64,000 bases of DNA. Origin: Streptomyces sp. NBC_00258 (lineage in GTDB: Bacteria > Actinomycetota > Actinomycetes > Streptomycetales > Streptomycetaceae). Positions 46,074 through 55,084 of the stretch are shown in pieces. The translations under genes and the position numbers were made by a program. The stretch lies in NCBI RefSeq assembly GCF_036182465.1, contig NZ_CP108081.1, forward strand, positions 4,712,001-4,776,000, written 5' to 3'. Below the pieces are notes generated by a model. It ran no database searches. It had not been told where the DNA came from and was given only the letters and a program-made list of their open reading frames with translations. Position 1 is the first letter of the stretch, and each line of letters begins with the position of its first letter.

Positions 46074-48278
46074 TCACCCCGCAGCCAGCCTCTGCTGTTC
46101 CTCCTCCACAATCCGCCGAGCAATCGTGCCGTCCGACACATCGACCGCATCCGGCGTCGCCTCGGCGACGTCACTGCGGCGGGCGTACGCGTCGAAGAGG
46201 CGGGTCTTGCTCTCCAGGATCCGCAGCAGCCGGTCGTCCACGCTGTCCGTGGCGAGGAGCCGGTGCACCTGGACCGAGCGGACCTGCCCCATGCGGTGGG
46301 CGCGGGCGACGGCCTGGTGCTCCAGGGTCGGCTTGACCTGCGGCTCGCAGAGGATCACGACGGAAGCGGCCTGGAGGTTGAGGCCGACACCGCCGGCCTC
46401 GATCTGGCAGAGCAGCACGGCGTGCCCGGACGCCGCCGTGAACTCGTCGACGAGCTGCTGTCGCCGGCCGGCGGGCACACCGCCCGCCAGCGGCCCCAAC
46501 GCGCCTTCGCCGACGGCCTGTTGGACGGTGGCGAGGACGTCCCGGAAGTAGGAGAAGACGACCACCTTCAGGTCGTTCACGGCGGCTTCCGCGACGAGTT
46601 CGCGCAGCCGCTGGAGCTTCGCCGACTTCTCGGCGTGCGCGTACGCGGCTCTGCGCATCGCCATGAAGTTCCCGGCGGCGACCGCCTCGCGGTAGGCGTC
46701 CTGGTCGGCGGCGCTGAGCTCCTCCCACTCGTCGACCTGGACGAGCGCGGGCAGTTCGGTGAGCACGTCCTGCTGGTTGCGCCGCAGATAGGCGGGGGCG
46801 ACGGACCTGCGGAACGTGTGCGGGCCCGCGACCGCGTCGCTGCCCTGGATCTTCGGCACCAGCTCGGGCTGGAGGTAGCGGACGAGGGTGCGGAACTCCT
46901 CGACGCGGTTCTCCATCGGCGTGCCCGTGAGGAACAGGACGCGCTCGCACCGGTCGGTCCATCGCGCGACGGCCCGGGATCGACGGGCGTCGGGGTTCTT
47001 GACGTAGTGGGCCTCGTCGACGACGAGCGCGGCGGGGGCGTCGGCCGGTCCCTTCGAACCCTTAGCGGCCTTCGCCGGGTCAGGCAGGCTGTGCAGCACG
47101 TCGAAGGTGGTGACCGCGACGCCGCCACGCTCACGCCACTCGGCGTACGCGTCCTGCCGGCCGGGTCCGTGCACGGGCACCGCACGCAGGGTGCTGCGGG
47201 AGCGGATCTCGCGCGTCCAGTTGATCAGTACGCTCGCCGGGCACACCACCAGGAAGTGTCTGTGTCCGTCGGCGGCGAGATGCGCGAGCACGGCGATGGC
47301 CTGGACGGTCTTGCCGAGCCCCATCTCGTCGCCGAGGACCACCCGGCGCTGGGCGAGCGCGAACCGCGCGCCGAAGGACTGGTACCCGCGGAGCGAGACC
47401 CGTCGGTGCGTGTCGTCGAGCCCCTGCGCGTGCACCCGGTCCGCGACCTCGGCCGGCAGGAACCCCTCGGCGGCCTCGACGTCGGGCGCGCTCCCGGCGA
47501 TCTCGGCGAGCTGGCTGTAGTACTCCGGGGACCTCAGCTCGAAGTCCACCCACGCCTCGGCGTCGGACGCGGACTCCCGCAGCAGGTCGGTGGACGCCTG
47601 CGTGAGCAGCATCGGTACGCCCTTGGCGACGGCGTCGCCCGTCAGCGCGCGGAGTTCCGCGACGGCGGCGAGGGCGCTCTCACGTCTGGCCCTGCCCGTG
47701 AGGGCCATGCGCAGCCGCCCGGTGGCGGGACGGGCCGCCGGGAGAAGCGTCTTGAACCTGCGGTCGAGCTCTGTGGCGGCGTCCACGGCCCGGCGCAGCT
47801 CGGGTCCGGCCTCGACCAGCCGGCGCAGCGCGATGACGAGGGCGGTGGTCCGCGGTTCGGGGTGGTCGACGTCGATCCGTACGGACACGGTCTCCTCGAC
47901 CGCGCGGGCGATCTGCCGGGCGGCGGCGAGCGCCTGGTCGGCGGTCTGTGCTCCGACCCCCGGTATCTGCCGCAGCTCGTACCGGCTCGCGTCAAACACT
48001 GCGCGCACCGATCCGAGCCCCGCCGCCTCGAGGGCCCCGAGCCTGAGCCGTCCCTCGGTGACGTCCTTCAGGCGTGAGACCGGGATGCCCTCCAGCTCCT
48101 GGGCGACCAGTTCGGCGAGGACCGGCGCGAGGGCCGTACGCACCTGGTCGACGGCCCGCGCGTGATCGTCGAGCACTCCTCGCGCGAGCCCGCGCAGCCG
48201 CTCGCCCCGCCCGACGACCGTACGGGTCTTCCGCCCCACCGGTACGGGGCTGTCGACCGCCCCCTCGCCCTCCGCCAT
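46074..48278 (-). CDS. SNF2-family DEAD/DEAH-box helicase with helix-hairpin-helix
   Basis: This 734-residue protein has an N-terminal region with an HhH-like segment (ELRQIPGVGAQTADQALAAA), a SNF2 ATPase lobe with Walker A GDEMGLGKTVQ (~315-324) and DEAH box VVDEAHYVKN, and a helicase-C lobe ending QAVARAHRMGQVRSVQVHRL. Such proteins remodel nucleic-acid-protein complexes and often act in repair or transcription. The ATG at 48278 follows ACGAGGGGCGTC. It lies 110 bp downstream of the rhomboid gene on the same strand. Confidence 0.87.
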   Translation of the reverse strand: MAEGEGAVDSPVPVGRKTRTVVGRGERLRGLARGVLDDHARAVDQVRTALAPVLAELVAQELEGIPVSRLKDVTEGRLRLGALEAAGLGSVRAVFDASRYELRQIPGVGAQTADQALAAARQIARAVEETVSVRIDVDHPEPRTTALVIALRRLVEAGPELRRAVDAATELDRRFKTLLPAARPATGRLRMALTGRARRESALAAVAELRALTGDAVAKGVPMLLTQASTDLLRESASDAEAWVDFELRSPEYYSQLAEIAGSAPDVEAAEGFLPAEVADRVHAQGLDDTHRRVSLRGYQSFGARFALAQRRVVLGDEMGLGKTVQAIAVLAHLAADGHRHFLVVCPASVLINWTREIRSRSTLRAVPVHGPGRQDAYAEWRERGGVAVTTFDVLHSLPDPAKAAKGSKGPADAPAALVVDEAHYVKNPDARRSRAVARWTDRCERVLFLTGTPMENRVEEFRTLVRYLQPELVPKIQGSDAVAGPHTFRRSVAPAYLRRNQQDVLTELPALVQVDEWEELSAADQDAYREAVAAGNFMAMRRAAYAHAEKSAKLQRLRELVAEAAVNDLKVVVFSYFRDVLATVQQAVGEGALGPLAGGVPAGRRQQLVDEFTAASGHAVLLCQIEAGGVGLNLQAASVVILCEPQVKPTLEHQAVARAHRMGQVRSVQVHRLLATDSVDDRLLRILESKTRLFDAYARRSDVAEATPDAVDVSDGTIARRIVEEEQQRLAAG

Positions 48279-48388
48279 GACGCCCCTCGTGTGCCGTACG
48301 CCCGATGAGCGGACATCCTTCCACGGGGGACCGACAGTCGCGCCGGACGCCGGACGGGCCGACCGGCGGGTCCGCCGAAGCACGTCGG

Positions 48389-48997
48389 CTAGAGGCGCGC
48401 CTCGCGTGGCCGTCGGAACACGAACGCCGAGGCCACCCCGCCGATGAGGCCGAAGAGATGCCCCTGCCAGCTGACTCCGGCCGTCGTCGGCAGTACGCCC
48501 CACAGGATCGAGCCGTAGACCGCGCCGACGATGAGCCCTATGACCACGTCACCGATCCGGCGGTCCACGAAGCCGCGGACCAGCAGATAGCCGAAGAGAC
48601 CGAAGACGACACCGGACGCGCCCGCGGTTATGGAGTGTTCGGACGCGGTGAGCCAGACGCCCAGGCCGCTGACGAGGATCGTCACGGTGACGACGGCGAG
48701 GAAGCGGCGGATCCCGGACAGCGCGGCGAGGAAGCCGAGGAGCAGCAGCGGCACGCTGTTCGCCACGAGATGGTCCCAGCCGAAGTGCACGAAGGCGGCG
48801 GGCACGATGTCCCGCAGCTCGCCGAACTCGCGCGGGGTGATGCCGAACGTGTCCAGGGCGTGGCCGGTCGCCACGTCGATGGCTTCCAGCACCCACAGCA
48901 GGGCGACCCAGCCGCCCGTCAGCAGGGCCGCGTACTTGACCCGCTCACCGCGCGACGCCGGCGCGGGAACAGCCACGCCGTACGGCCCGTACGCCAT
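48389..48997 (-). CDS. Rhomboid family intramembrane serine protease
   Basis: This 202-residue membrane protein has about six helices, HLVANS (His76, Asn80), catalytic Ser128 in TAGASGVVFG and catalytic His180 in SWQGHLFGLIGG. All active-site residues are present, so it is probably an active intramembrane protease; the substrate is unknown. The ATG at 48997 follows CAGGAGGTTCTC. Confidence 0.87.
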   Translation of the reverse strand: MAYGPYGVAVPAPASRGERVKYAALLTGGWVALLWVLEAIDVATGHALDTFGITPREFGELRDIVPAAFVHFGWDHLVANSVPLLLLGFLAALSGIRRFLAVVTVTILVSGLGVWLTASEHSITAGASGVVFGLFGYLLVRGFVDRRIGDVVIGLIVGAVYGSILWGVLPTTAGVSWQGHLFGLIGGVASAFVFRRPREARL

Positions 48998-49201
48998 GAG
49001 AACCTCCTGGCTTGCCTCGTGTACTCCTCAACGTACGGAAGGCTCGGCGCGGTTCCCACCCCATGGCCGGGCGAAGCAGGGGGACGGGCCGCCGCCGATC
49101 GCTTCCCGGCGGGCCGCAAAGCGGAATCACGGTGACCACTCTCGGTCTCGAACTTTTTACGCATTGTGATCGGGCACCCATGGCCCTCACTGTGATCTGC
49201 C

Positions 49202-51616
49202 ATGGACAACGGATCACAGGCCGGGGAGACCCGCCTGGTCGAGCTGGTCGTGCCCGGCATCGGTCCGGTGGACCGCGCGGAGGCGCTGGAGCCGCCGGTC
49301 GTCCACCGGATCAGCGGGGACGAGGCCGCCGGCTGGTACGGAGCGATGGAAGAGGACGACACCGAGCCGCTCGTCGAACGGCAGGTCTACGACTGGAACC
49401 GGCTCACGATCGGCGGCGCGGGCCGGGCGATGTGGTTGCTCCTCCTGCCCTTTCTGCTGATCAACCTGGTGACGTGGATGCAGCCCAGGCTTCCGCGGCA
49501 CAGCAGGGTGTCGGGCTGGCTGTACGACTTCGGGGCCCGGCTGCTCGGACTGTCGCTGACGGTGATGCTGGTGGGCGTGTTCGGGCAGGCCGCCATGGAC
49601 CAGGTCGTGTGGCAGTGCGGGGCACCCGCGCACTCCGCCTGCGGCGCGGAGAACCCGTTGGTCGGGGCCGCACGCGACGTGGGCACCGGACTCGGGCTGA
49701 CACTCGCGGCCGTGGTGCCGCTGCTCGTCGGAGCGGTGATGGCGTTCAGCGCGCGGGACGCCAAGAAGGAGTACCGGCCGGTCCTGAAGACCGTGGAGGA
49801 CGGGGAGTACCGGCGCCTGGAACAGGAGGACAAGCGGCAGGCCCGGGGGTCCGGCAAGGTGCGGCGGCCGCTGGAGGTGCGCGGTTTCTGGGAGTACAAC
49901 TGGCGTGCCGAGGGTCTCACTTCACAGCATCGGTGTGCGGGACTGCTCACCGTCGCGATGCTGGTGATCGTGCCGGGGCTCCAGTACGACCTGCGCCGGG
50001 ACGGCACGGTCGTCGGCCTGGTGCTGTTCGTGCTGATTCTGGTGCTGGCGGCGCTGATGGTCGCCGACGGGCCCTGGTTCAGAAGTGTGGCGTGGTCGAG
50101 GCGGTGGCTGCCCAATCACCGGCGCACCACCCTCGGCGTGTGTCTCGGGGTGACGGCCTCCGCCATGCTCTACTGCGCGCTCCCCGAGCGGGACTGGCTC
50201 GCGGCGCGCGGAAGTTCCCGGATGCTGCCGGGAATGGGCGAGGAGGCCAACGACGTCGTGATCGCCCAGGGCGTCGGCGTGCTGCTGATGATCGTCGCCT
50301 GTCTCGTGATGTGCCTCAGGAACCGCGACCGCGCCGGAAGGACGTCCCTGTACGGACTGCTGGGGCCCGTGGTCGCCGTGATTGCCTGCTTCATCGGGTG
50401 GCTCTACACGGCGGCGTTCTCCCTGTGGGCGCAGGGCTGGCTCACCCCGGACGGCGACCTGTACGCCACCGAACTCCCCAGGGCGGTGCGGGTGATCGCC
50501 GCGGCCTTCCCGCTGGTGGTGGTGCTGGGCGGGCTCGCGGCCGGGGCCAACGCCCTGTGGAAACTGTGGAAGCGCAGGACGGCGGCCGCCGCACATCCGG
50601 GGGAGGAGAAGGAGGACAGGAGACACCGCAGTGAGATCAACTGGGCGCGGAACGTGGGAGAGGACGGCCTGAACTGGTACGACCAGGGCCTCGCAGCGCT
50701 GGCCTCCCTCATCGTGGCCCTGGTCCTCACCCTGTACCTGGCGAACTGGGTGGGCGACGGTTCCCTGACGACGAGCGTCCGCCGGACCACGAACGACACG
50801 GTCAAGCAGCTGACCACCCTCGGCGCCCTCGCCCTGATCGCCCTCGTGGCGGTCGCGGTGCTCGCGGTACGGGCCGTCGCGCTCCGTCCCGAGATGCGCA
50901 GGAACACGGGCATCGCCTGGGCCTTCGGCGTGTTCTGGCCGCGCGCCGCGCACCCTTTCGCCCCGGCGGCCTGGACCGTACGGACCGTGCCCGAACTCGT
51001 GCACCGCATCGAGCATCTGCTCGACTCCGACAGCCGTACACGGATACTGCTGCACGCGCAGTCCATGGGGTCGGTGATCGCCGTGGCCGCGTTGTGGCAG
51101 ATTCCGCCCGAACTGCGTCCGCGTATCGGCCTGTTGACGACGGGAAGCCCGATCGGCGCGGTGTTCGCACGCCACTACCCCGGCTATGTCACGGCCGAAT
51201 CCCTCGACGCCCTGGTCCGCGACGTGGACGACAGCGCCCCGGACAGGACTCGCCTGCTCAGGACGTGGGTCAACATCCACCGCGAGACCGACCTGCTGGC
51301 CGGCCCGACCGGCGTCGGCGGCGTGGACCAGGAGTGGAAGGACGGGGTGGCGCCGATGGACCCCGACACCGGGCGGTCGCATGCCCGCACCCGTGCCCAG
51401 CCCGTCTTCTGGCCCCTGGAGCGGCACAACGGATACCGCCGCGACCCCAGGATCGCGGCGGTCCGAAGAGCCATCCTCCACATTCTCGCCGAGTCGGCCC
51501 CTCCGCCGTCCACTCCCCCGGTGACACCTGCTCCACGCCGGCCCACACCCTCTCCCGCACCCTCGCCCTCACCGTCACGAAGGGGGCCGGCCCCTGATCC
51601 GACCGGCCCCGTCTGA
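49202..51616 (+). CDS. Polytopic membrane protein with C-terminal lipase-like serine-hydrolase domain
   Basis: This 804-residue protein has roughly 11 hydrophobic segments between residues ~75 and ~565. A C-terminal domain with an alpha/beta-hydrolase signature follows: HAQSMGS (Ser621), TGSPIGAVFARHYPG, RETDLLAGP (Asp697) and ERHNGYRRDPR (His742), a plausible Ser-Asp-His triad. A Pro/Ser-rich tail ends it. It could act on lipids or lipid-linked substrates at the membrane, which is inference. No strong Shine-Dalgarno precedes the ATG at 49202, so initiation may be leaderless or use a weak site. Confidence 0.78.
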   Translation: MDNGSQAGETRLVELVVPGIGPVDRAEALEPPVVHRISGDEAAGWYGAMEEDDTEPLVERQVYDWNRLTIGGAGRAMWLLLLPFLLINLVTWMQPRLPRHSRVSGWLYDFGARLLGLSLTVMLVGVFGQAAMDQVVWQCGAPAHSACGAENPLVGAARDVGTGLGLTLAAVVPLLVGAVMAFSARDAKKEYRPVLKTVEDGEYRRLEQEDKRQARGSGKVRRPLEVRGFWEYNWRAEGLTSQHRCAGLLTVAMLVIVPGLQYDLRRDGTVVGLVLFVLILVLAALMVADGPWFRSVAWSRRWLPNHRRTTLGVCLGVTASAMLYCALPERDWLAARGSSRMLPGMGEEANDVVIAQGVGVLLMIVACLVMCLRNRDRAGRTSLYGLLGPVVAVIACFIGWLYTAAFSLWAQGWLTPDGDLYATELPRAVRVIAAAFPLVVVLGGLAAGANALWKLWKRRTAAAAHPGEEKEDRRHRSEINWARNVGEDGLNWYDQGLAALASLIVALVLTLYLANWVGDGSLTTSVRRTTNDTVKQLTTLGALALIALVAVAVLAVRAVALRPEMRRNTGIAWAFGVFWPRAAHPFAPAAWTVRTVPELVHRIEHLLDSDSRTRILLHAQSMGSVIAVAALWQIPPELRPRIGLLTTGSPIGAVFARHYPGYVTAESLDALVRDVDDSAPDRTRLLRTWVNIHRETDLLAGPTGVGGVDQEWKDGVAPMDPDTGRSHARTRAQPVFWPLERHNGYRRDPRIAAVRRAILHILAESAPPPSTPPVTPAPRRPTPSPAPSPSPSRRGPAPDPTGPV

Positions 51617-51768
51617 GGCCCGCAGGACGCCGTGCCGGGGCTCATCGGAAACCGGGGTGGCTCCGAACGAGTGGACTCGCCGGAACGATTACCGGACGGG
51701 GACCTCCGCCCGGGGTCCGGATGGTGACGTTGCCGTCCGAGCCCCTGACCTGGAAGAGGCGCCCCGAC

Positions 51769-53013
51769 ATGCGACGTACCCCCTCCCGACGGCTGTTCAC
51801 CGCAGCGCTCCTCGTGGCGTCGGTGCTGGCGCCGATGACAGCGATTCCCGCCACGACGGTCCACGCCGCGGGCGTCGGCCGGCACGACGGCAACCGCCAC
51901 TGCGTGGACCCGCACGGCGTCGGCCGGCACGACAAGCACGAGTGTCCGCCGGACGGACTCGGTCGCAAGTTGACCGCCCGGCTGGACAAGGCCATCGCGG
52001 ACGTCCGCCGGGAGGCCGACATCCCCGGCGTCATCGTCGGACTGTGGATGCCGGGCAAGGGAAGCTACGTACGCGCGACCGGGGTCGCCGACACCGCCAC
52101 CGGCAGGCCGATGACCACCGACCCGTTCATGCGGATCGGCAGCGAGACCAAGACCTTCACCGTCACCGCGCTGCTCAAGCTCGTCGACGACGGACGGATC
52201 CGCCTGGACGACCCGATCTCCAAGTACATCCATGGCGTGCCGGGCGGCAAGCGGATCACACTGCGTCATCTCGCCGAGATGCGCAGCGGCCTGTTCCCGT
52301 ACAGCGCCGACGCGGACTTCGAGCACGATCTGCTGAGCGACCCGACTCGCTCGTTCACCCCGCGTGAGGTGCTCGCGTACGGCTTCAAGCACAAGAACAC
52401 CTTCAAGCCGGGGAAGCAGTTCCAGTACTCCAACAGCAACCTCGTCCTCCTCGGCCTGGTGATCGAGAAGGTCAGCGGGCACAACCTCGTCGACTTCATC
52501 GACAAGCGGGTGCTCCGCCCGGCCCACCTGCGCCACACGCTGTTCCCCCTGGACGCCGAGTTCCCCGAGCCGCACCCGCGCGGCTACACCAACCAGACGC
52601 TCAGCGGCGACGTCGAGGACGCCACGGACTGGAACCCCAGCTGGGGCTGGGCGGCCGGGGCGATGATCTCGAACCTGCACGACCTGCGCCGCTGGGCCAA
52701 GATCGTCGCCACCGGGACACTGCTCAGCCCGCAGACCCAGCGGGAACGGCTCAAGACGCTGCCGACCGGCTACCCCGGCACGAACTACGGCCTCGGCATC
52801 TTCGAGTCCGACGGCTGGATCGGCCACAACGGCTCCATCCCCGGCTACGAGAGCGTGACCGTCTACCTCCCGTCGAAGAAGGCCACCCTGGTGGTCCTCC
52901 TCAACACCGACATCTCCTACGAGGGCAAGGAGCCGTCCTCGGTCCTCGCCCAGAAGATCACCGAAATCGTGACCCCGAAGAACATCTACGACCGGCCGGT
53001 CCCGCCGCGCTAG
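51769..53013 (+). CDS. Secreted serine hydrolase (class C beta-lactamase/D-alanyl-D-alanine carboxypeptidase family)
   Basis: This 414-residue protein has a signal peptide (MRRTPSRRLFTAALLVASVL, cleavage near VHAAG). A short Cys-containing duplication follows (two GVGRHD motifs at ~35-40 and ~50-55, with Cys45 and Cys59). The catalytic domain has Ser125-x-x-Lys128 (GSETKTF), Tyr220-Ser-Asn (QYSNSN) and a C-terminal GHNGSIPG motif in the KTG position. It fits D-Ala-D-Ala peptidases or esterases of the SEST/LACTB type; true beta-lactamase activity is uncertain. An in-frame ATG at 51721 is the alternative start. Confidence 0.87.
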   Translation: MRRTPSRRLFTAALLVASVLAPMTAIPATTVHAAGVGRHDGNRHCVDPHGVGRHDKHECPPDGLGRKLTARLDKAIADVRREADIPGVIVGLWMPGKGSYVRATGVADTATGRPMTTDPFMRIGSETKTFTVTALLKLVDDGRIRLDDPISKYIHGVPGGKRITLRHLAEMRSGLFPYSADADFEHDLLSDPTRSFTPREVLAYGFKHKNTFKPGKQFQYSNSNLVLLGLVIEKVSGHNLVDFIDKRVLRPAHLRHTLFPLDAEFPEPHPRGYTNQTLSGDVEDATDWNPSWGWAAGAMISNLHDLRRWAKIVATGTLLSPQTQRERLKTLPTGYPGTNYGLGIFESDGWIGHNGSIPGYESVTVYLPSKKATLVVLLNTDISYEGKEPSSVLAQKITEIVTPKNIYDRPVPPR

Positions 53014-53661
53014 TACTCCACGTCCTGCGCACCGGAGGCCTCGGCCTCCGCAACTACCGGGGCCGCCACGCCCGTACGAGGTCCTCCGGCCCCAGTGCGC
53101 AGTGAGCGGCAGACCATCGGACACCTCACAGCGGGAGACCGCGACCAGTGGGGTGTCCGAGGTGGTTCCGGGGACGGCGAGCATGTCGCGTACCAGGGCG
53201 TCGTGGTCATGGCGGCCGAAGGGCTGGGTCTCCAGCCACTCGACCGACCCGCCGAATCATCCGCTCACACGTTGAACCGGAATATTGACCGCAGTGCAAT
53301 CACCTGCGAAAACCGCTGCGCTCATTACCCCATCCAGCGGGGATCCAGCAACGGGACCGAGACAGCTGGCCAGGCGGCCATGCGCGGGCTCTGGAGACCT
53401 GTGCCAGGGCCCGTCGCGCGGCGCGGGTTCGTCGAGTCCGAGCAGGGCGACGTCCCCGCGTCGTGTGCCGTTCGGGTAAACCCACGAACCTGTTCGGGCC
53501 GTGCTCTGATGTCCCACTCCGAGCACCGGGCCGTCGGTGCCCCAGCACTGTCGTAGCTGCATTCCGCCCGTGCCCCGCGCACTCTTGACATCGCAGCGCA
53601 TGAGGGGGCGCATTCGACAACTCGTCCCTGCTGGGCGTGGTTCCCGGCATAGCATCGGCTC
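53014..53661. other. Intergenic region with possible gene remnant and repeat A
   Basis: This 648-bp interval has no complete gene. On the minus strand at about 53050-53255 a frame that begins directly after a stop codon reads VEWLETQPFGRHDHDALV then MLAVPGTTSDTPLVAVSRC. It looks protein-like and truncated, but I do not recognise it. From 53269 onward lies the flanking repeat listed separately. Confidence 0.4.
53269..53357. repeat. Flanking imperfect direct repeat A
   Basis: An 89-bp stretch beginning ACGTTGAACCGGAATATTGA and containing CACCTGCGAAA and GGATCCAGC. It aligns without gaps to 59882-59970 (63 of 89 identical by hand). The two copies bracket the RidA to NLR-like gene block. Confidence 0.7.
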
Positions 53662-54132
53662 ATGCCGTCGACTGCAGGCCCTCGTATCCGACTGCGCGAA
53701 CTTGGCCTCGAACTTCCCGATGTCAGCCCGCCCAAAGGTGCGTACATCCCCGCACTTCGCAGCGGGAGCCATGTGTTTGTCGCGGGCCAGGTCCCCATGG
53801 AAAACGGCGAACTCGTCACCACCGGCAGAGTGGGTGTCGATGTCACACCGGAGTACGCGAAGGAACTGAGCAGGCTGTGCGCTCTTGCCGCGCTCGCCGC
53901 CGTCGACTCGGTCGTGGATCTGGACTGCGTCGTACGGGTGGTGAAGGTGACAGGTTACGTCGCTTCCGCCGCGGGCTTCACAGGCCAGCCGGGGGTGGTC
54001 GACGGAGCGAGCGACCTCTTGCTCTCCGTCTTCGGGGACGCCGGACGGCATGCGCGGAGCGCCCTCGGGGCCGCCGAACTGCCGCTCGGCTCGCCTGTCG
54101 AAATCGAGATCATCGTCGAGGTGACCGCCTGA
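53662..54132 (+). CDS. RidA/YjgF family protein
   Basis: This 156-residue protein has the YER057c/YjgF fold: GSHVFVAGQVPMENGELVTTGRVG, then LCALAALAAVDSVVDLDCVVRVVKVTGYV, and ends HARSALGAAELPLGSPVEIEIIVEV. The arginine in HARSALG matches the residue used by enamine/imine deaminases. RidA removes reactive enamines made by PLP enzymes. The gene is on the plus strand and converges (16 bp) with the PhzF gene. Confidence 0.85.
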   Translation: MPSTAGPRIRLRELGLELPDVSPPKGAYIPALRSGSHVFVAGQVPMENGELVTTGRVGVDVTPEYAKELSRLCALAALAAVDSVVDLDCVVRVVKVTGYVASAAGFTGQPGVVDGASDLLLSVFGDAGRHARSALGAAELPLGSPVEIEIIVEVTA

Positions 54133-54148
54133 CGGCGGCAGCACCCGC

Positions 54149-54994
54149 CTAGAGTTGCACGGCGCTTCCCGAGACCGCGATACCGCTGCCCGGCTCCTCC
54201 GGCACCGATACCGTGATGCTGCTGGGCCGTCCCATGTCTCGCCCCTGATGAACCGTCAAGCTGGTCGGTGGGGTTACCAGACCTAGCTCCCGCAGGTATC
54301 CGCCGAAGGCGGCGGCCGCCGCTCCTGTTGCGGGGTCCTCGACGACTCCGCCAGGCGGGAAGGGGTTGCGCGCGTGATACACGGTCGGGGACTCCCGGTG
54401 GACAAGGTCAACGGTGGCCCAGCCCTCGCGGGCCATCAGGTCGGCGAGGGCCGTGAAGTCGTAGTCCAGATCGGCGAGCCGTTCGCGGCTGGCAGCGGCG
54501 ATGACCGGGTGCCAGGCGCCGGCATACGCGGCGCGCGGGGGCAGCGTGGAAGCGAGTTCGCCGCCCGACCAGCGGAGAGCGGCGAGCAACTCGGCCAGTA
54601 CAAGGTCGGGAATCGGCACCGAACTCGGTGCGACGCTCACCAAGGTGGCGACGACCGGACCGTCCTCGCTGGTCCTGGTGGTGACGGTGACCGGGCCGGC
54701 TTGGGTAAGCAGCCGCAACGCTCCGACACCGTGGCGTTCGGCGTGGGCAACAGCCGTGGCGATCGTGGCATGTCCGCAGAACGACACCTCCGCGCGCGGG
54801 CTGAAGTAGCGGATGGCGAAAGCGCCCGTGCCCTGCTCCTCCAACGGCACCAGAAACGCGGTCTCGGAGTAGCCGATCTCCGCGGCCGTCGCCTGCATGG
54901 TCACGTCGTCGACGCCAGTGGCGTCGAGCACCACCCCCGCGGGATTGCCGCCGACCGGGTCGGCTGTGAACGCTGCGTATCGCAATACCTGCAT
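54149..54994 (-). CDS. PhzF family isomerase/epimerase
   Basis: This 281-residue PhzF/diaminopimelate-epimerase-fold protein has the catalytic Glu44 in YSETAFLVP, the FCGHATIAT motif and EDPATGAAAAAFG at the C-terminal half. PhzF itself isomerises DHHA in phenazine synthesis; most homologues, including lone ones like this, have unknown substrates. No other phenazine genes are in the window. The ATG at 54994 (MQVLRYAAFTADPVGGNPAGV) is the family-typical start. Confidence 0.85.
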   Translation of the reverse strand: MQVLRYAAFTADPVGGNPAGVVLDATGVDDVTMQATAAEIGYSETAFLVPLEEQGTGAFAIRYFSPRAEVSFCGHATIATAVAHAERHGVGALRLLTQAGPVTVTTRTSEDGPVVATLVSVAPSSVPIPDLVLAELLAALRWSGGELASTLPPRAAYAGAWHPVIAAASRERLADLDYDFTALADLMAREGWATVDLVHRESPTVYHARNPFPPGGVVEDPATGAAAAAFGGYLRELGLVTPPTSLTVHQGRDMGRPSSITVSVPEEPGSGIAVSGSAVQL

Positions 54995-55084
54995 CGGGTG
55001 ACCGTAGCGAGAGCCGAACAGCTCGTCAAAGCGTCCGTTGCGCCCGGTTTTCCGCAGCCACCCTCCTATTGCGCTCTGTTCGGC

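Noticed and set aside
51769..53013. Clinical-type beta-lactamase resistance gene
   Set aside because: The SxxK, YSN and HNG motifs fit the broad serine-hydrolase/D-Ala-D-Ala peptidase family; nothing specifically indicates antibiotic hydrolysis.
53269..53330. C-terminus of a YchF-type GTPase (frame ending IFRFNV) at the flanking repeats
   Set aside because: Only six residues agree and no upstream YchF sequence exists in either copy.
54149..54994. Phenazine biosynthesis cluster suggested by a PhzF protein
   Set aside because: No PhzA/B, D, E or G genes are nearby; PhzF-fold proteins are common stand-alone enzymes.
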